From DASQHW01 sp038209365 (lineage in GTDB: Bacteria; Actinomycetota; Acidimicrobiia; IMCC26256; PALSA-610), in the NCBI GenBank assembly GCA_038209365.1, contig JBBQXS010000065.1, forward strand, positions 1 to 20,534: a stretch of 20,534 bases of DNA, in the 5' to 3' direction. Position numbers and translations under genes: made by a program. The notes under the pieces were generated by a model that saw only the letters and a list, made by a program, of their open reading frames with translations, ran no database searches and was not told where the DNA came from. Numbering within the stretch: the stretch's first letter is position 1; each line of letters opens with the position of its first letter. Shown here piece after piece: positions 6,901 through 13,463 of the stretch.

Positions 6901-8169
6901 GTGGCACGCATGACCGACCTCGACCTCCACGACGACGAGTACGACCCGTTCGAGGAGTTCAATCGCAGCTCCGGCATCGGTCTGGTCGAGAATCCGTACC
7001 CGTTGTTCGCGCTGGTGCGGCCGGACCACCCGATGAAACGCGAAGAGCTCGACGGCTCGGCGCTCGTCCCCGATGGCAGCGACATCGACTTCATGCCGAT
7101 CGACCGCAGCATCGGTCTCTACACCGCCTATGGGTTCGACGCCGTGCAGCAGGTGTTGAAGGACGGCGAGACCTTCTCGTCGAAGGGATACGCGGACGTC
7201 ATGGGCAAGGTGCTCGGCCACTCGATCCTCGAGATGGACGAGCCGGAGCATCACCTCTATCGCGGGCTCGTGCAGCAGGCATTCAGCCGCAAGGCGATGG
7301 ACGTCTGGGAGCGCGAGCTCGTCCGCGACGTCGTGAACGAGCAGATCGACAACTTCATCGACCGTGCGACGAGGCGCGCCGACCTCGTGCGCGAGCTGAC
7401 ATTCCCGTTCCCGGTCATCGTCATCGCCCGGCTCCTCGGCCTGCCCCGCGAAGACCTGCCGATGTTCCACCGGCGGGCAGTCACCGTGATCAGCGCGGGC
7501 TTTGATTTCGATCGCGCCGCACAGGCGTCCCAAGAGCTCTACGAGTACTTCTGCCGCATCATCGCCGAGCGTCGCAAGGCTCCGTCGGACGACGTGATCT
7601 CAGTGCTCGCGCGAGCAGAACTGGAAGGCGTACGCCTCACCGACGAGGAGATCTGCTCGTTCTTGCGCCTGTTGCTTCCCGCGGGGGCGGAGACGACGTA
7701 CCGGTCGTCGTCGAACTTGTTGTGGGGACTGCTCTCGCATACCGACCAACTCGACGCGCTGCGGAAGGATCGCAACCTGATGACGCAGGCGATCGAGGAG
7801 GGATTGCGGTGGGAACCGCCCCTCTTGGGAATTCTTCGCACGGCGACACGCGACACCGAGGTCGAAGGCGTCGCGGTGACTGCGGGCTCGACGATCGCCG
7901 TCAACATCGGGTCGGCGAACCACGACGAGAGGTATTGGGAGAACGCCGAGGAATTCGACATCCTCCGGCCGCCGCGCCAGCACCTCGCGTTTGCATGGGG
8001 TCCGCACATGTGCCTCGGTTTGCATCTCGCGCGCATGGAGACGCGCGTCGCGCTGACGCAACTCCTCGACCGGCTGCCCGGTTTGCGGTTCGACCCCGAC
8101 GTCGAGCCCGCGCCGATCACCGGCGCAGTGTTCCGCGCCCCGACCGCGCTCCACGTGTCATGGGATTGA
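6901..8169 (+). CDS. Cytochrome P450
   Basis: The 422-aa protein is a soluble bacterial-class P450. It has the C-helix EMDEPEHHLYR (111-121), the I-helix oxygen-activation motif AGAETT (261-266), the K-helix ExxR (E300, R303), and the heme-binding loop FAWGPHMCLG with axial cysteine C371. The heme loop reads FAWG rather than the usual FGxG. It catalyses NAD(P)H-dependent hydroxylation through a ferredoxin partner, and no ferredoxin gene is in the window. GTG 6901 is preferred because AGGA lies 5 nt upstream; ATG 6910 is an alternative. The 3' end overlaps the DUF2237 gene by 10 bp, implying co-transcription. The substrate is unknown. Confidence 0.93.
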   Translation: MARMTDLDLHDDEYDPFEEFNRSSGIGLVENPYPLFALVRPDHPMKREELDGSALVPDGSDIDFMPIDRSIGLYTAYGFDAVQQVLKDGETFSSKGYADVMGKVLGHSILEMDEPEHHLYRGLVQQAFSRKAMDVWERELVRDVVNEQIDNFIDRATRRADLVRELTFPFPVIVIARLLGLPREDLPMFHRRAVTVISAGFDFDRAAQASQELYEYFCRIIAERRKAPSDDVISVLARAELEGVRLTDEEICSFLRLLLPAGAETTYRSSSNLLWGLLSHTDQLDALRKDRNLMTQAIEEGLRWEPPLLGILRTATRDTEVEGVAVTAGSTIAVNIGSANHDERYWENAEEFDILRPPRQHLAFAWGPHMCLGLHLARMETRVALTQLLDRLPGLRFDPDVEPAPITGAVFRAPTALHVSWD

Positions 8170-8522
8170 ACGTGCTCGGGGGCGAGCTCGAGCCCTGCGG
8201 CTTCGATCCCCTGACCGGCTTCTACCGGGACGGATGCTGCGACACCGGCGCCGAGGACGCCGGCGTGCACGTCGTGTGCGCGGAGATGACCGAGCAGTTC
8301 CTCGCGTACTCGATCGAGGCCGGAAACGACCTCTCCACGCCCCGCCCCGAGTTCGGCTTCGCCGGTCTCGCGCCCGGCGACCGCTGGTGCCTCTGCGCGT
8401 CACGCTGGCAGGAAGCATTCGAGGCCGGTGTCGCGCCGCCTGTGTTTCTCGCTGCGACACACGCGGCGGCGGCCGAATGGTGCTCGCTCGAGGCCCTGCG
8501 CGCGTACGCCGTCGACGTGTGA
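8160..8522 (+). CDS. DUF2237 family protein
   Basis: The 120-aa protein shows the whole DUF2237 pattern: NVLGGELEPCG, TGFYRDGCCDTG, EDAGVH, VCAEMTEQFL, GNDLSTPRPEF, GLAPGDRWCLCASRW and APPVFLAATH. Conserved cysteines occur as a CC pair, a lone C and a CLC pair, which could bind metal or be redox active. The family has no assigned biochemical role that I know. The ATG at 8160 lies inside the end of the P450 gene, so it is probably translated from the same message. The same frame extends far upstream, but that part is out of frame with the real P450 gene and is not coding. Confidence 0.88.
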   Translation: MGLNVLGGELEPCGFDPLTGFYRDGCCDTGAEDAGVHVVCAEMTEQFLAYSIEAGNDLSTPRPEFGFAGLAPGDRWCLCASRWQEAFEAGVAPPVFLAATHAAAAEWCSLEALRAYAVDV

Positions 8523-8541
8523 CGGCTCGCCGCGCCGGTCG

Positions 8542-8547
8542 TACACT
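8542..8547 (+). promoter_or_regulatory. -10 box of the amidohydrolase gene, with 5' leader
   Basis: TACACT matches TANNNT and lies 65 nt before the ATG at 8613. A strong Shine-Dalgarno GGAGG (8601-8605) sits 7 nt before that ATG. The gene is therefore read from a leadered message with a leader of about 60 nt, unlike its leaderless neighbours. No clear -35 is seen. Confidence 0.45.
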
Positions 8548-8612
8548 GTTGCCGACCGGCGCACCCACCGACGGTGAGCGCGCGGGAGCCATTCTCACTC
8601 GGAGGACACCGC

Positions 8613-9902
8613 ATGCGCCTCGAAGACCTCGTTCTCGTCAGCGTCGACGATCACGCCGTCGAACCGCCTGATCTCTTCGAGGGCCGGCTCCCGGAGAAGT
8701 ACGCCGACGTCGCGCCGCGCCTCGTCCGGAAGGAGAGCGGCATCGACGTGTGGCAGTTCATGGGCTCGGAGCTGCCGAACATCGGGCTGAACGCGGTCGC
8801 GGGCCGTCCGCCCGAGGAGTACGCGATGGATCCGCAGTCCTTCGACGACATGCGAACCGGGTGCTACGACATCCACGACCGCATCAAGGACATGAACGCG
8901 AACGGGATCCTCGGGTCGATGTGCTTCCCGAGCTTCCCGCAGTTCTGCGGTCAGTTGTTCGCACGCGCCGCGCAAAAGGACGAGCCTCTCGCGGTCGCGC
9001 TCGTACAGGCATACAACGACTGGCACATCGAGAGTTGGTGCGGCGCCTACCCCGGCCGGTTCATCCCGCTCGCGCTGCCGATGATGTGGGACGTCGAGAA
9101 GATGGCGGGCGAGGTGCGGCGAGTCGCCGACAAGGGCTGCCACGCGGTGACGTTCTCCGAGAACCCCGTGCACCTCGGGTACCCGAGCATCCACTCAGGT
9201 CACTGGGACCCGTTCTTCGCGACGTGCGAGGAGCTCGGCACGGTCGTCAACGTGCACATCGGATCGTCATCGAGGATGGTGATCACGTCCGACGACGCGC
9301 CGATGGACGTGCTCATCACGCTGTCGCCGATCAACATCGTGCAGGCCGCGGCCGACTTCGTGTGGTCGAACACGGCGAAGAAGTTCCCGCGGCTGAAGTA
9401 CGCGCTCAGCGAAGGCGGCATCGGCTGGATCCCGTACTTCCGGGAACGCATCGACTACACGTACGAGCGCCATCGCTTCTGGACGGGCCAGGACATGGGC
9501 GCGCGCAGCCCGAGCCAGGTGTTCGACGAGCAGGTGATCTGCTGCTGGATCGACGACCCCGTTGGAGTCGAGATGCGGCACAAGATGAACATCGACATGA
9601 TCTGCTGGGAATGCGACTACCCCCACTCCGACTCGTCGTGGCCGCAGTCGCCGGAGGCGTTCTGGAAGCAGATGCAGGCGGCGGACGTCAACGACGCCGA
9701 GATCGACAAGATCTCCCACGCCAATGCGATGCGGCTCTACAACTACGACCCGTTCTCGGTGCTCGGCGGCCGGGAACAGTGCAACGTCGGCGCGCTGCGT
9801 GCCCAGGCCGAGGGCTGGGACGTGAGCATCGTCGCTCGCGGCATCAAGGCATCGGCGACGAGCGCGGCCGATCTCGCCAAGTTCGCGAAATCCGACCGCT
9901 GA
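8613..9902 (+). CDS. Metal-dependent amidohydrolase (amidohydrolase_2 type)
   Basis: The 429-aa protein belongs to the TIM-barrel amidohydrolase_2 family, which includes ACMSD-like decarboxylases and hydrolases. The opening SVDDHAVEPPDLFEGRLPEKY carries the N-terminal metal-binding D-x-H position (D12-D13-H14) and the EPPDL continuation. H215 in VNVHIGSSS is the barrel histidine. LSEGGIGWIPYFRERID (266-281) is a family hallmark, and D335/H338 in CWECDYPHSD provide the C-terminal acid. It probably hydrolyses or decarboxylates a cyclic intermediate. The ATG at 8613 is chosen for its GGAGG; a GTG in frame at 8574 lacks one. It is followed by a perfect hairpin at 9922-9952. The exact reaction is unknown. 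Confidence 0.88.
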   Translation: MRLEDLVLVSVDDHAVEPPDLFEGRLPEKYADVAPRLVRKESGIDVWQFMGSELPNIGLNAVAGRPPEEYAMDPQSFDDMRTGCYDIHDRIKDMNANGILGSMCFPSFPQFCGQLFARAAQKDEPLAVALVQAYNDWHIESWCGAYPGRFIPLALPMMWDVEKMAGEVRRVADKGCHAVTFSENPVHLGYPSIHSGHWDPFFATCEELGTVVNVHIGSSSRMVITSDDAPMDVLITLSPINIVQAAADFVWSNTAKKFPRLKYALSEGGIGWIPYFRERIDYTYERHRFWTGQDMGARSPSQVFDEQVICCWIDDPVGVEMRHKMNIDMICWECDYPHSDSSWPQSPEAFWKQMQAADVNDAEIDKISHANAMRLYNYDPFSVLGGREQCNVGALRAQAEGWDVSIVARGIKASATSAADLAKFAKSDR

Positions 9903-9921
9903 GGGACGGGAGTCGTTGGCC

Positions 9922-9952
9922 CGCGGCCGCCATGTCCGACATGGCGGCCGCG
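9922..9952. terminator. Perfect 15-bp hairpin between convergent genes
   Basis: Arms 9922-9936 and 9938-9952 are exact complements around a single central base (9937). The hairpin begins 20 nt after the amidohydrolase stop and 20 nt past the stop of the leftward mini-protein gene. It has no T tract. Its position between two convergent genes supports a bidirectional terminator. Confidence 0.7.
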
Positions 9953-9971
9953 AACTCTGCCCACGAAGCAC

Positions 9972-10172
9972 TCACACCGCCCGCCGCGGTCGATGCCGCA
10001 GCCGCGGCACGAGCCCGCGCTCTCCCAGCGCCCGCATCGCCCGCTCCTCGTCGGCGTCGATGACGACGGCGTCGCCGGGCTCGCGATCGACGATGAACGT
10101 CACGACGCAGTCGTCGCACGCATGGGTCCCGGCCATCACGCACTCACCGCAATCGATGATCCGATCGGTCAT
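9972..10172 (-). CDS. Small CxxC...CxxC protein
   Basis: The 66-aa protein has two cysteine pairs, C8-C11 (DCGECV) and C19-C22 (ACDDCV), which look like a metal or redox site, followed by an acidic middle and an Arg-rich tail. I recognise the general zinc-ribbon or rubredoxin-knuckle style but no named family. The start ATG at 10172 is chosen because protein-like sequence begins there; a longer upstream reading covers the divergent regulatory region. It is divergent from yjbQ over nested inverted repeats and ends at a strong hairpin. A weak AATGCT lies 6 nt before the ATG. Confidence 0.65.
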   Translation of the reverse strand: MTDRIIDCGECVMAGTHACDDCVVTFIVDREPGDAVVIDADEERAMRALGERGLVPRLRHRPRRAV

Positions 10173-10204
10173 GTCGGGAGCATTGCACCCGGGTGAGACA
10201 CCTT

Positions 10205-10250
10205 CGTTTGGTCTCCCAGTGGCCATGGGTGACCAGTAGGCGACCAAACG
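10205..10250. promoter_or_regulatory. Nested inverted repeats, operator candidate
   Basis: CGTTTGGTCTCC (10205-10216) pairs with GGCGACCAAACG (10239-10250) with one mismatch. Inside, GGTCTCCCA (10210-10218) pairs with TGGGTGACC (10226-10234), also with one mismatch. The units share a GGTC/GACC core and end 12 bp before the yjbQ -10 box, covering its -35 area and the upstream region of the divergent mini-protein gene. An unknown dimeric regulator is inferred. Confidence 0.45.
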
Positions 10251-10262
10251 GTTGGACGCTCG

Positions 10263-10268
10263 TAGACT
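10263..10268 (+). promoter_or_regulatory. -10 box of yjbQ
   Basis: TAGACT matches TANNNT, 38 nt before the ATG at 10307. The Shine-Dalgarno GGAGG (10297-10301) is 5 nt before that ATG, so this is a leadered message of about 30 nt. No good -35 is seen. Confidence 0.45.
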
Positions 10269-10306
10269 GCGCCGGCTCGACAGGTCGCGAAAGGACGGAG
10301 GAACGC

Positions 10307-10726
10307 ATGCAGGCACGCCACGAGGAGTTCACCCTCTCGACCGCGGGCGGTGGCGAGGTGATCGACGTGACGCTGCATGCCCAGAAGACGATCGCCAACA
10401 GCGGCGTCAGCGACGGCTTGTGCACCGTGTTCGTCGCCCACTCCACGTGTGGCGTCACCACGATCGAGCACGAGCCCGGGTGCAATGCCGACCTCAGCCG
10501 CGTGCTCGACGGCATCGCACCTCAGGACGGCCGATGGGAGCACAACGAACGCAACGCCGACACGAACGGCCACAGCCACGTGCAGGCGGCCTTGATCGGG
10601 CCCTCGGTCACGGTGCCGTTCGTGAACGGTCAGCTGTGCCTGGGAACATGGCAGAAGATCGTCTGCATCGACTTCGACGACCGGCCGCGCTCACGTCGGC
10701 TGGTCGTGCAGCTCCTCGGCACCTGA
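10307..10726 (+). CDS. yjbQ: YjbQ family protein (UPF0047, secondary thiamine-phosphate synthase type)
   Basis: The 139-aa protein has the complete YjbQ signature: VAHSTCGVTTIEHEPG (43-58), HNERNADTNGHSHVQAALIGPS with H79, D85, N87, H89 and H91, GQLCLGTWQ (108-116) and the closing DFDDRPRSR. The conserved histidines form a metal site. Members can replace thiamine-phosphate synthase when overexpressed, but their native role is unsettled. The ATG at 10307 follows GGAGG. Its 3' end overlaps the convergent zinc-ribbon gene by 36 bp. The promoter lies just downstream of the nested inverted repeats at 10205-10250. Confidence 0.93.
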   Translation: MQARHEEFTLSTAGGGEVIDVTLHAQKTIANSGVSDGLCTVFVAHSTCGVTTIEHEPGCNADLSRVLDGIAPQDGRWEHNERNADTNGHSHVQAALIGPSVTVPFVNGQLCLGTWQKIVCIDFDDRPRSRRLVVQLLGT

Positions 10727-10900
10727 CGCGCCGCACCACCGGCACGTCACCTGCTCGATCCGCTCGTCGAGGAGCTCCTCCTCGTCGATCTCGAGCTCGC
10801 CGCCCAGCGAGTAGTGATGGAACGCGCGCGTCCGCCGCGTCGCGACGACGTCGAACCGGGTGACGTTGCCGCACGCGGCGCAGCGATACCGGGAAGCCAC
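10691..10900 (-). CDS. Small zinc-ribbon protein
   Basis: The 69-aa protein has an N-terminal CAACG pair (C7, C10) and a C-terminal CRWCG pair (C53, C56) flanking an acidic centre (EIDEEELLDE), the pattern of a two-knuckle zinc ribbon. No named family is recognised. The GTG start at 10900 has TAGTCT 6 nt upstream, which supports both the start and leaderless expression. The last 36 bp overlap the end of yjbQ. It is divergent from the SOS-box exonuclease gene; the two starts are 64 bp apart. Confidence 0.65.
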   Translation of the reverse strand: MASRYRCAACGNVTRFDVVATRRTRAFHHYSLGGELEIDEEELLDERIEQVTCRWCGASGAEELHDQPT

Positions 10901-10906
10901 GGCCCG

Positions 10907-10912
10907 AGACTA
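10907..10912 (-). promoter_or_regulatory. -10 box of the small zinc-ribbon gene
   Basis: The minus-strand hexamer TAGTCT matches TANNNT and lies 6 nt before the GTG at 10900. The SOS-like boxes begin 9 bp further upstream, so LexA could also affect this promoter. Confidence 0.5.
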
Positions 10913-10920
10913 GGCAACCC

Positions 10921-10958
10921 CGAACGTACTTTCGTTACGAACATATGTTCGTTACGCT
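10921..10958 (+). promoter_or_regulatory. LexA (SOS) box and -10 box of the exonuclease gene
   Basis: ACGAACATATGTTCGT (10937-10952) is a perfect palindrome containing CGAAC-N4-GTTCG, the LexA box known from mycobacteria and other actinobacteria. The near-symmetry extends four bases further each way with one mismatch per arm. A degenerate second copy, CGAAC-GTAC-TTTCG, lies at 10921-10934. TACGCT (10953-10958) abuts the main box and is 6 nt before the ATG at 10965. LexA bound here would cover the promoter. DNA-damage induction is inferred from motif and gene function. Confidence 0.8.
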
Positions 10959-10964
10959 GTCGGC

Positions 10965-11951
10965 ATGGACCTCGGCACACCGCTGTTCGACGTGACGTTC
11001 GTCGTCGTCGACCTCGAGACGACCGGCTGCGCGCCGGGCGGCGACGCGATCACCGAGATCGGCGCGCTGAAGCTGCGTGGCGGCGAGTTGCTCGGGAGGC
11101 TGGAGACGCTCGTCAACCCCGGCGTACCGATCCCGCCCATGATCACGGTGCTCACCGGCATCACCGAAGCCATGGTCTTCCCCGCGCCGCGCATCGACGA
11201 GGTACTCCCACAATTCTTGGAGTTTGCGAGCGATGCCGTGGTCGTCGGCCACAACATTCGCTTCGACGTGTCGTTCCTCGACGCCGCGCTCGTCGCGCAC
11301 GGCTACCCGCGTTTGCGAAACCGTCGGGTGGACACGATCGCGCTCGCCCGCCGTCTGACGCGCGACGACGTGCCGAACCTTCGCCTGGAGACGCTGGCGC
11401 GACACTTCCGCACGACCGTCGAGCCAGTACACCGCGCCTACGCCGACGCGGCCGCGACCGCCGAGGTTCTGCACGCGCTCTTGGAGCATGCCGGGACGTT
11501 CGGCGTGCTCGGCCTCGACGATCTCCTGGCCGTCCCGAGGATGCGCGCGCATCCGTCGGCGGCGAAGCTCGCGTTGACCGCCCGGCTGCCGCGCGCGCCC
11601 GGCGTCTACGTCTTTCGCGACCGGTATCGGAGTGTGCTCTACGTCGGCAACGCGACGAATCTACGGACGCGAGTGCGCTCGTACTTCGCGTCGAACCACC
11701 GCCGCGCCCTCCCGCAGCTCGTGCGCGAGCTGGCATCGATCGAGCATCGGGTCTGCGAGAGTGCGCTCGAAGCGGAGATCCGGGCGCGGCGGCTCACCGA
11801 GGAGCTACAGCCGCGGCTCAACGCGAACGGAACGACCCGCGCCCGGAAGCGTCGGGCCCGCGCCGGCGGCCGAGCCGGCGGGCGAGCGCATACACGCCGC
11901 CGTGCACGAGCCCGGCCGTCAGCAGCGCCACGAACGGAAGAACGCGAATAA
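10965..11951 (+). CDS. DEDDh 3'-5' exonuclease fused to a GIY-YIG (UvrC/Cho-like) domain
   Basis: The 328-aa protein has an N-terminal DnaQ-type exonuclease domain: D16 and E18 in VVDLETTG, D101 in GHNIRFDVSFLD, and H156/D161 in HRAYADAAAT. A GIY-YIG domain follows (about 207-287), with GVY (213-215), YVG (226-228), R233 or R237 and the closing QPRLN. Counting back from N286, the GIY-YIG catalytic glutamate position holds A274, so that nuclease may be impaired. Mycobacterial homologues such as Rv2191 are much longer and sit beside trpD, as here. This one ends in an Arg-rich tail (291-328) instead of a UvrC-like C-terminus. The upstream LexA box fits a DNA-repair role, as for the SOS-induced Cho nuclease of E. 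coli. The tail overlaps an opposing gene by 134 bp. Confidence 0.85.
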   Translation: MDLGTPLFDVTFVVVDLETTGCAPGGDAITEIGALKLRGGELLGRLETLVNPGVPIPPMITVLTGITEAMVFPAPRIDEVLPQFLEFASDAVVVGHNIRFDVSFLDAALVAHGYPRLRNRRVDTIALARRLTRDDVPNLRLETLARHFRTTVEPVHRAYADAAATAEVLHALLEHAGTFGVLGLDDLLAVPRMRAHPSAAKLALTARLPRAPGVYVFRDRYRSVLYVGNATNLRTRVRSYFASNHRRALPQLVRELASIEHRVCESALEAEIRARRLTEELQPRLNANGTTRARKRRARAGGRAGGRAHTRRRARARPSAAPRTEERE

Positions 11952-12414
11952 CGGGCCAGAAGCGGCCTGCGTCGTTCGCGAGGAACACGTCCGACAGCTG
12001 GCTGCTCGTGAAGAGCCCGGTCGCGCGCGCGAGCAGGAATATGACGACGAACGAAAGCGGTACCGCGACGACCCAGAGCACGAACCGCATCCACAGCGGC
12101 ACGGGCGCGAACGAGGGAGTGGGCCCCAGCACCGGCGTCGGCACGGGCCCGGGTCCGGGCGGCGCCACCGTGCGTTTCGCGACGAGAATCGCGCGTGTTG
12201 CCGGGGCGGCCGCGACGGCGGGATCCGGTACCGGCAATGGAGGCGGGGCGGCCGGTTCTCTCACCTCGTTCGCACTGGAGCGAGCTGTGCGCGGCACGAC
12301 TTGCGGTACCTTCAGCGCGCGACCGCATCCGGTACAAGGGAATGTCCCTGTGTCCGGTACCGCAGTCAGGGGGTGCTTGGCGCCGCAATCGGGGCACTGC
12401 AGAACGGGAGCCAT
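11818..12414 (-). CDS. Zinc-ribbon membrane protein with proline-rich linker
   Basis: The 198-aa protein begins with a zinc ribbon, C7-C10 (CPDC) and C27-C30 (CTGC). A Pro/Ala-rich linker (about 52-107) follows, then two hydrophobic helices (about 109-129 and 156-177) and a basic tail. The ribbon should face the cytoplasm. No function is recognised. The start at 12414 lies 6 bp after the trpD stop, so it is probably the last gene of the acyl-CoA dehydrogenase-trpD message. Its Shine-Dalgarno is weak. The 3' 134 bp overlap the exonuclease gene; coding on both strands there is unusual, but both frames are open and protein-like up to their Arg-rich ends. Confidence 0.7.
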   Translation of the reverse strand: MAPVLQCPDCGAKHPLTAVPDTGTFPCTGCGRALKVPQVVPRTARSSANEVREPAAPPPLPVPDPAVAAAPATRAILVAKRTVAPPGPGPVPTPVLGPTPSFAPVPLWMRFVLWVVAVPLSFVVIFLLARATGLFTSSQLSDVFLANDAGRFWPVIRVLPFVALLTAGLVHGGVYALARRLGRRRGPDASGRGSFRSR

Positions 12415-12420
12415 CGCGTG

Positions 12421-13458
12421 CTACCCGGCCTCTGCGGCCTTCGCATCGTTGCTGACGCGCACGAGTGATTCGAGGGCGCGGGCCGCGTGACCGCCGTCGA
12501 CCGACGCCGCCGCAGCCTCTACTCCCGCGCCGAGGTCCGGCGCAACACCTGCGACGACCAATGCGGCCGCCGCGTTGAGCAACGCCACGTCGCGGTGCGC
12601 GCCCTTCTCGCCGGCGAGCACGGCGATGATCGCGCGCACGTTCGTGGCGACGTCGCCGCCCGCGAGCTTGTCCGGTGTCGCCCGCGAGATGCCGAGGTCG
12701 AGGGGATCGAGCGTGATCGTGCGGAGGGCGCCGTCGGTCAGCTCGTGAATGGTGCTCGTCCCCGTCGTGGTGAGCTCATCGAGCCCGTCGTCGCCATGGA
12801 ACACCATTGCGCGCACGGTGCCGAGCGCGCGCAGCGTCCCGAGCATCTTGGCGGCCATCGTGTCGTCGCTCACACCGACGGCCTGGCGCCGCACCTGGGC
12901 GGGGTTCAGCATCGGACCGAGGAAGTTGAACGTGGTCGGCACGCCCAGCTCCTTGCGCGCCGGACCGAGGAACCGCATCGCCGGGTGGTAGCGCGGTGCC
13001 AGGCAGAACCCCACGCGCGCTTCCTCGACGCAGCGCGCCACGCCGACCGGCCCGAGCTCGATCGCGACGCCGAGGCCCTCGAGCACGTCGGCCGAGCCGC
13101 ATTTGGACGACGCGGCTCGGTTCCCGTGCTTCACGACACGAGCACCCGCGCCGGCGGCGATCAGCGCAGCCATCGTCGAGACGTTCACCGTGCCCGAGCG
13201 GTCGCCGCCCGTGCCGCACGTGTCGATCGCGCCGTCCGGGACGTCGACAGACGTCGAGTACCGGCGCATGGTGCGCACCAGCGCGGCCAGCTCGTCCTCG
13301 GTCTCGCCCTTCGTGCGCAACGCGACGATGAAGCCCGCGGCCTGCACGTCGGCGACGCGCCCTTCGAGGATCTCACCGAGCGCGTCGTCGATGTCGGCGG
13401 GCGAGAGCGCCGCCCCGCGAGTCAGCCGCGCCAGGATCGGCGTGAGGACCTCGTTCAT
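12421..13458 (-). CDS. trpD: Anthranilate phosphoribosyltransferase
   Basis: The 345-aa protein has the TrpD signatures: DTCGTGGD at 79-86 for the pyrophosphate of PRPP, NVSTMAA, KHGNRAASSKCGSADVLE (110-127) and the FNFLGPMLNP loop. It transfers phosphoribose from PRPP to anthranilate, the second step of tryptophan synthesis, in the cytosol. No other trp gene is in the window, so tryptophan genes are dispersed. ATG 13458 is chosen; it is 5 bp after the dehydrogenase stop, with AGGG only 3 nt upstream. A GTG at 13476 would overlap that gene. It is read in an operon with the upstream acyl-CoA dehydrogenase. Confidence 0.95.
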   Translation of the reverse strand: MNEVLTPILARLTRGAALSPADIDDALGEILEGRVADVQAAGFIVALRTKGETEDELAALVRTMRRYSTSVDVPDGAIDTCGTGGDRSGTVNVSTMAALIAAGAGARVVKHGNRAASSKCGSADVLEGLGVAIELGPVGVARCVEEARVGFCLAPRYHPAMRFLGPARKELGVPTTFNFLGPMLNPAQVRRQAVGVSDDTMAAKMLGTLRALGTVRAMVFHGDDGLDELTTTGTSTIHELTDGALRTITLDPLDLGISRATPDKLAGGDVATNVRAIIAVLAGEKGAHRDVALLNAAAALVVAGVAPDLGAGVEAAAASVDGGHAARALESLVRVSNDAKAAEAG

Positions 13459-13463
13459 TCGCC

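Noticed and set aside
179..9902. KstR-type steroid regulon sites or a defined steroid-degradation cluster
   Set aside because: Enzyme types fit, but no KstR palindrome was found and no steroid-specific ring-cleavage gene is in the window.
8750..10063. Long open frame on the plus strand (437 codons) across the amidohydrolase gene
   Set aside because: Shifted frame of a clear amidohydrolase; its translation is Arg/His-rich with no domain and it runs through the terminator hairpin.
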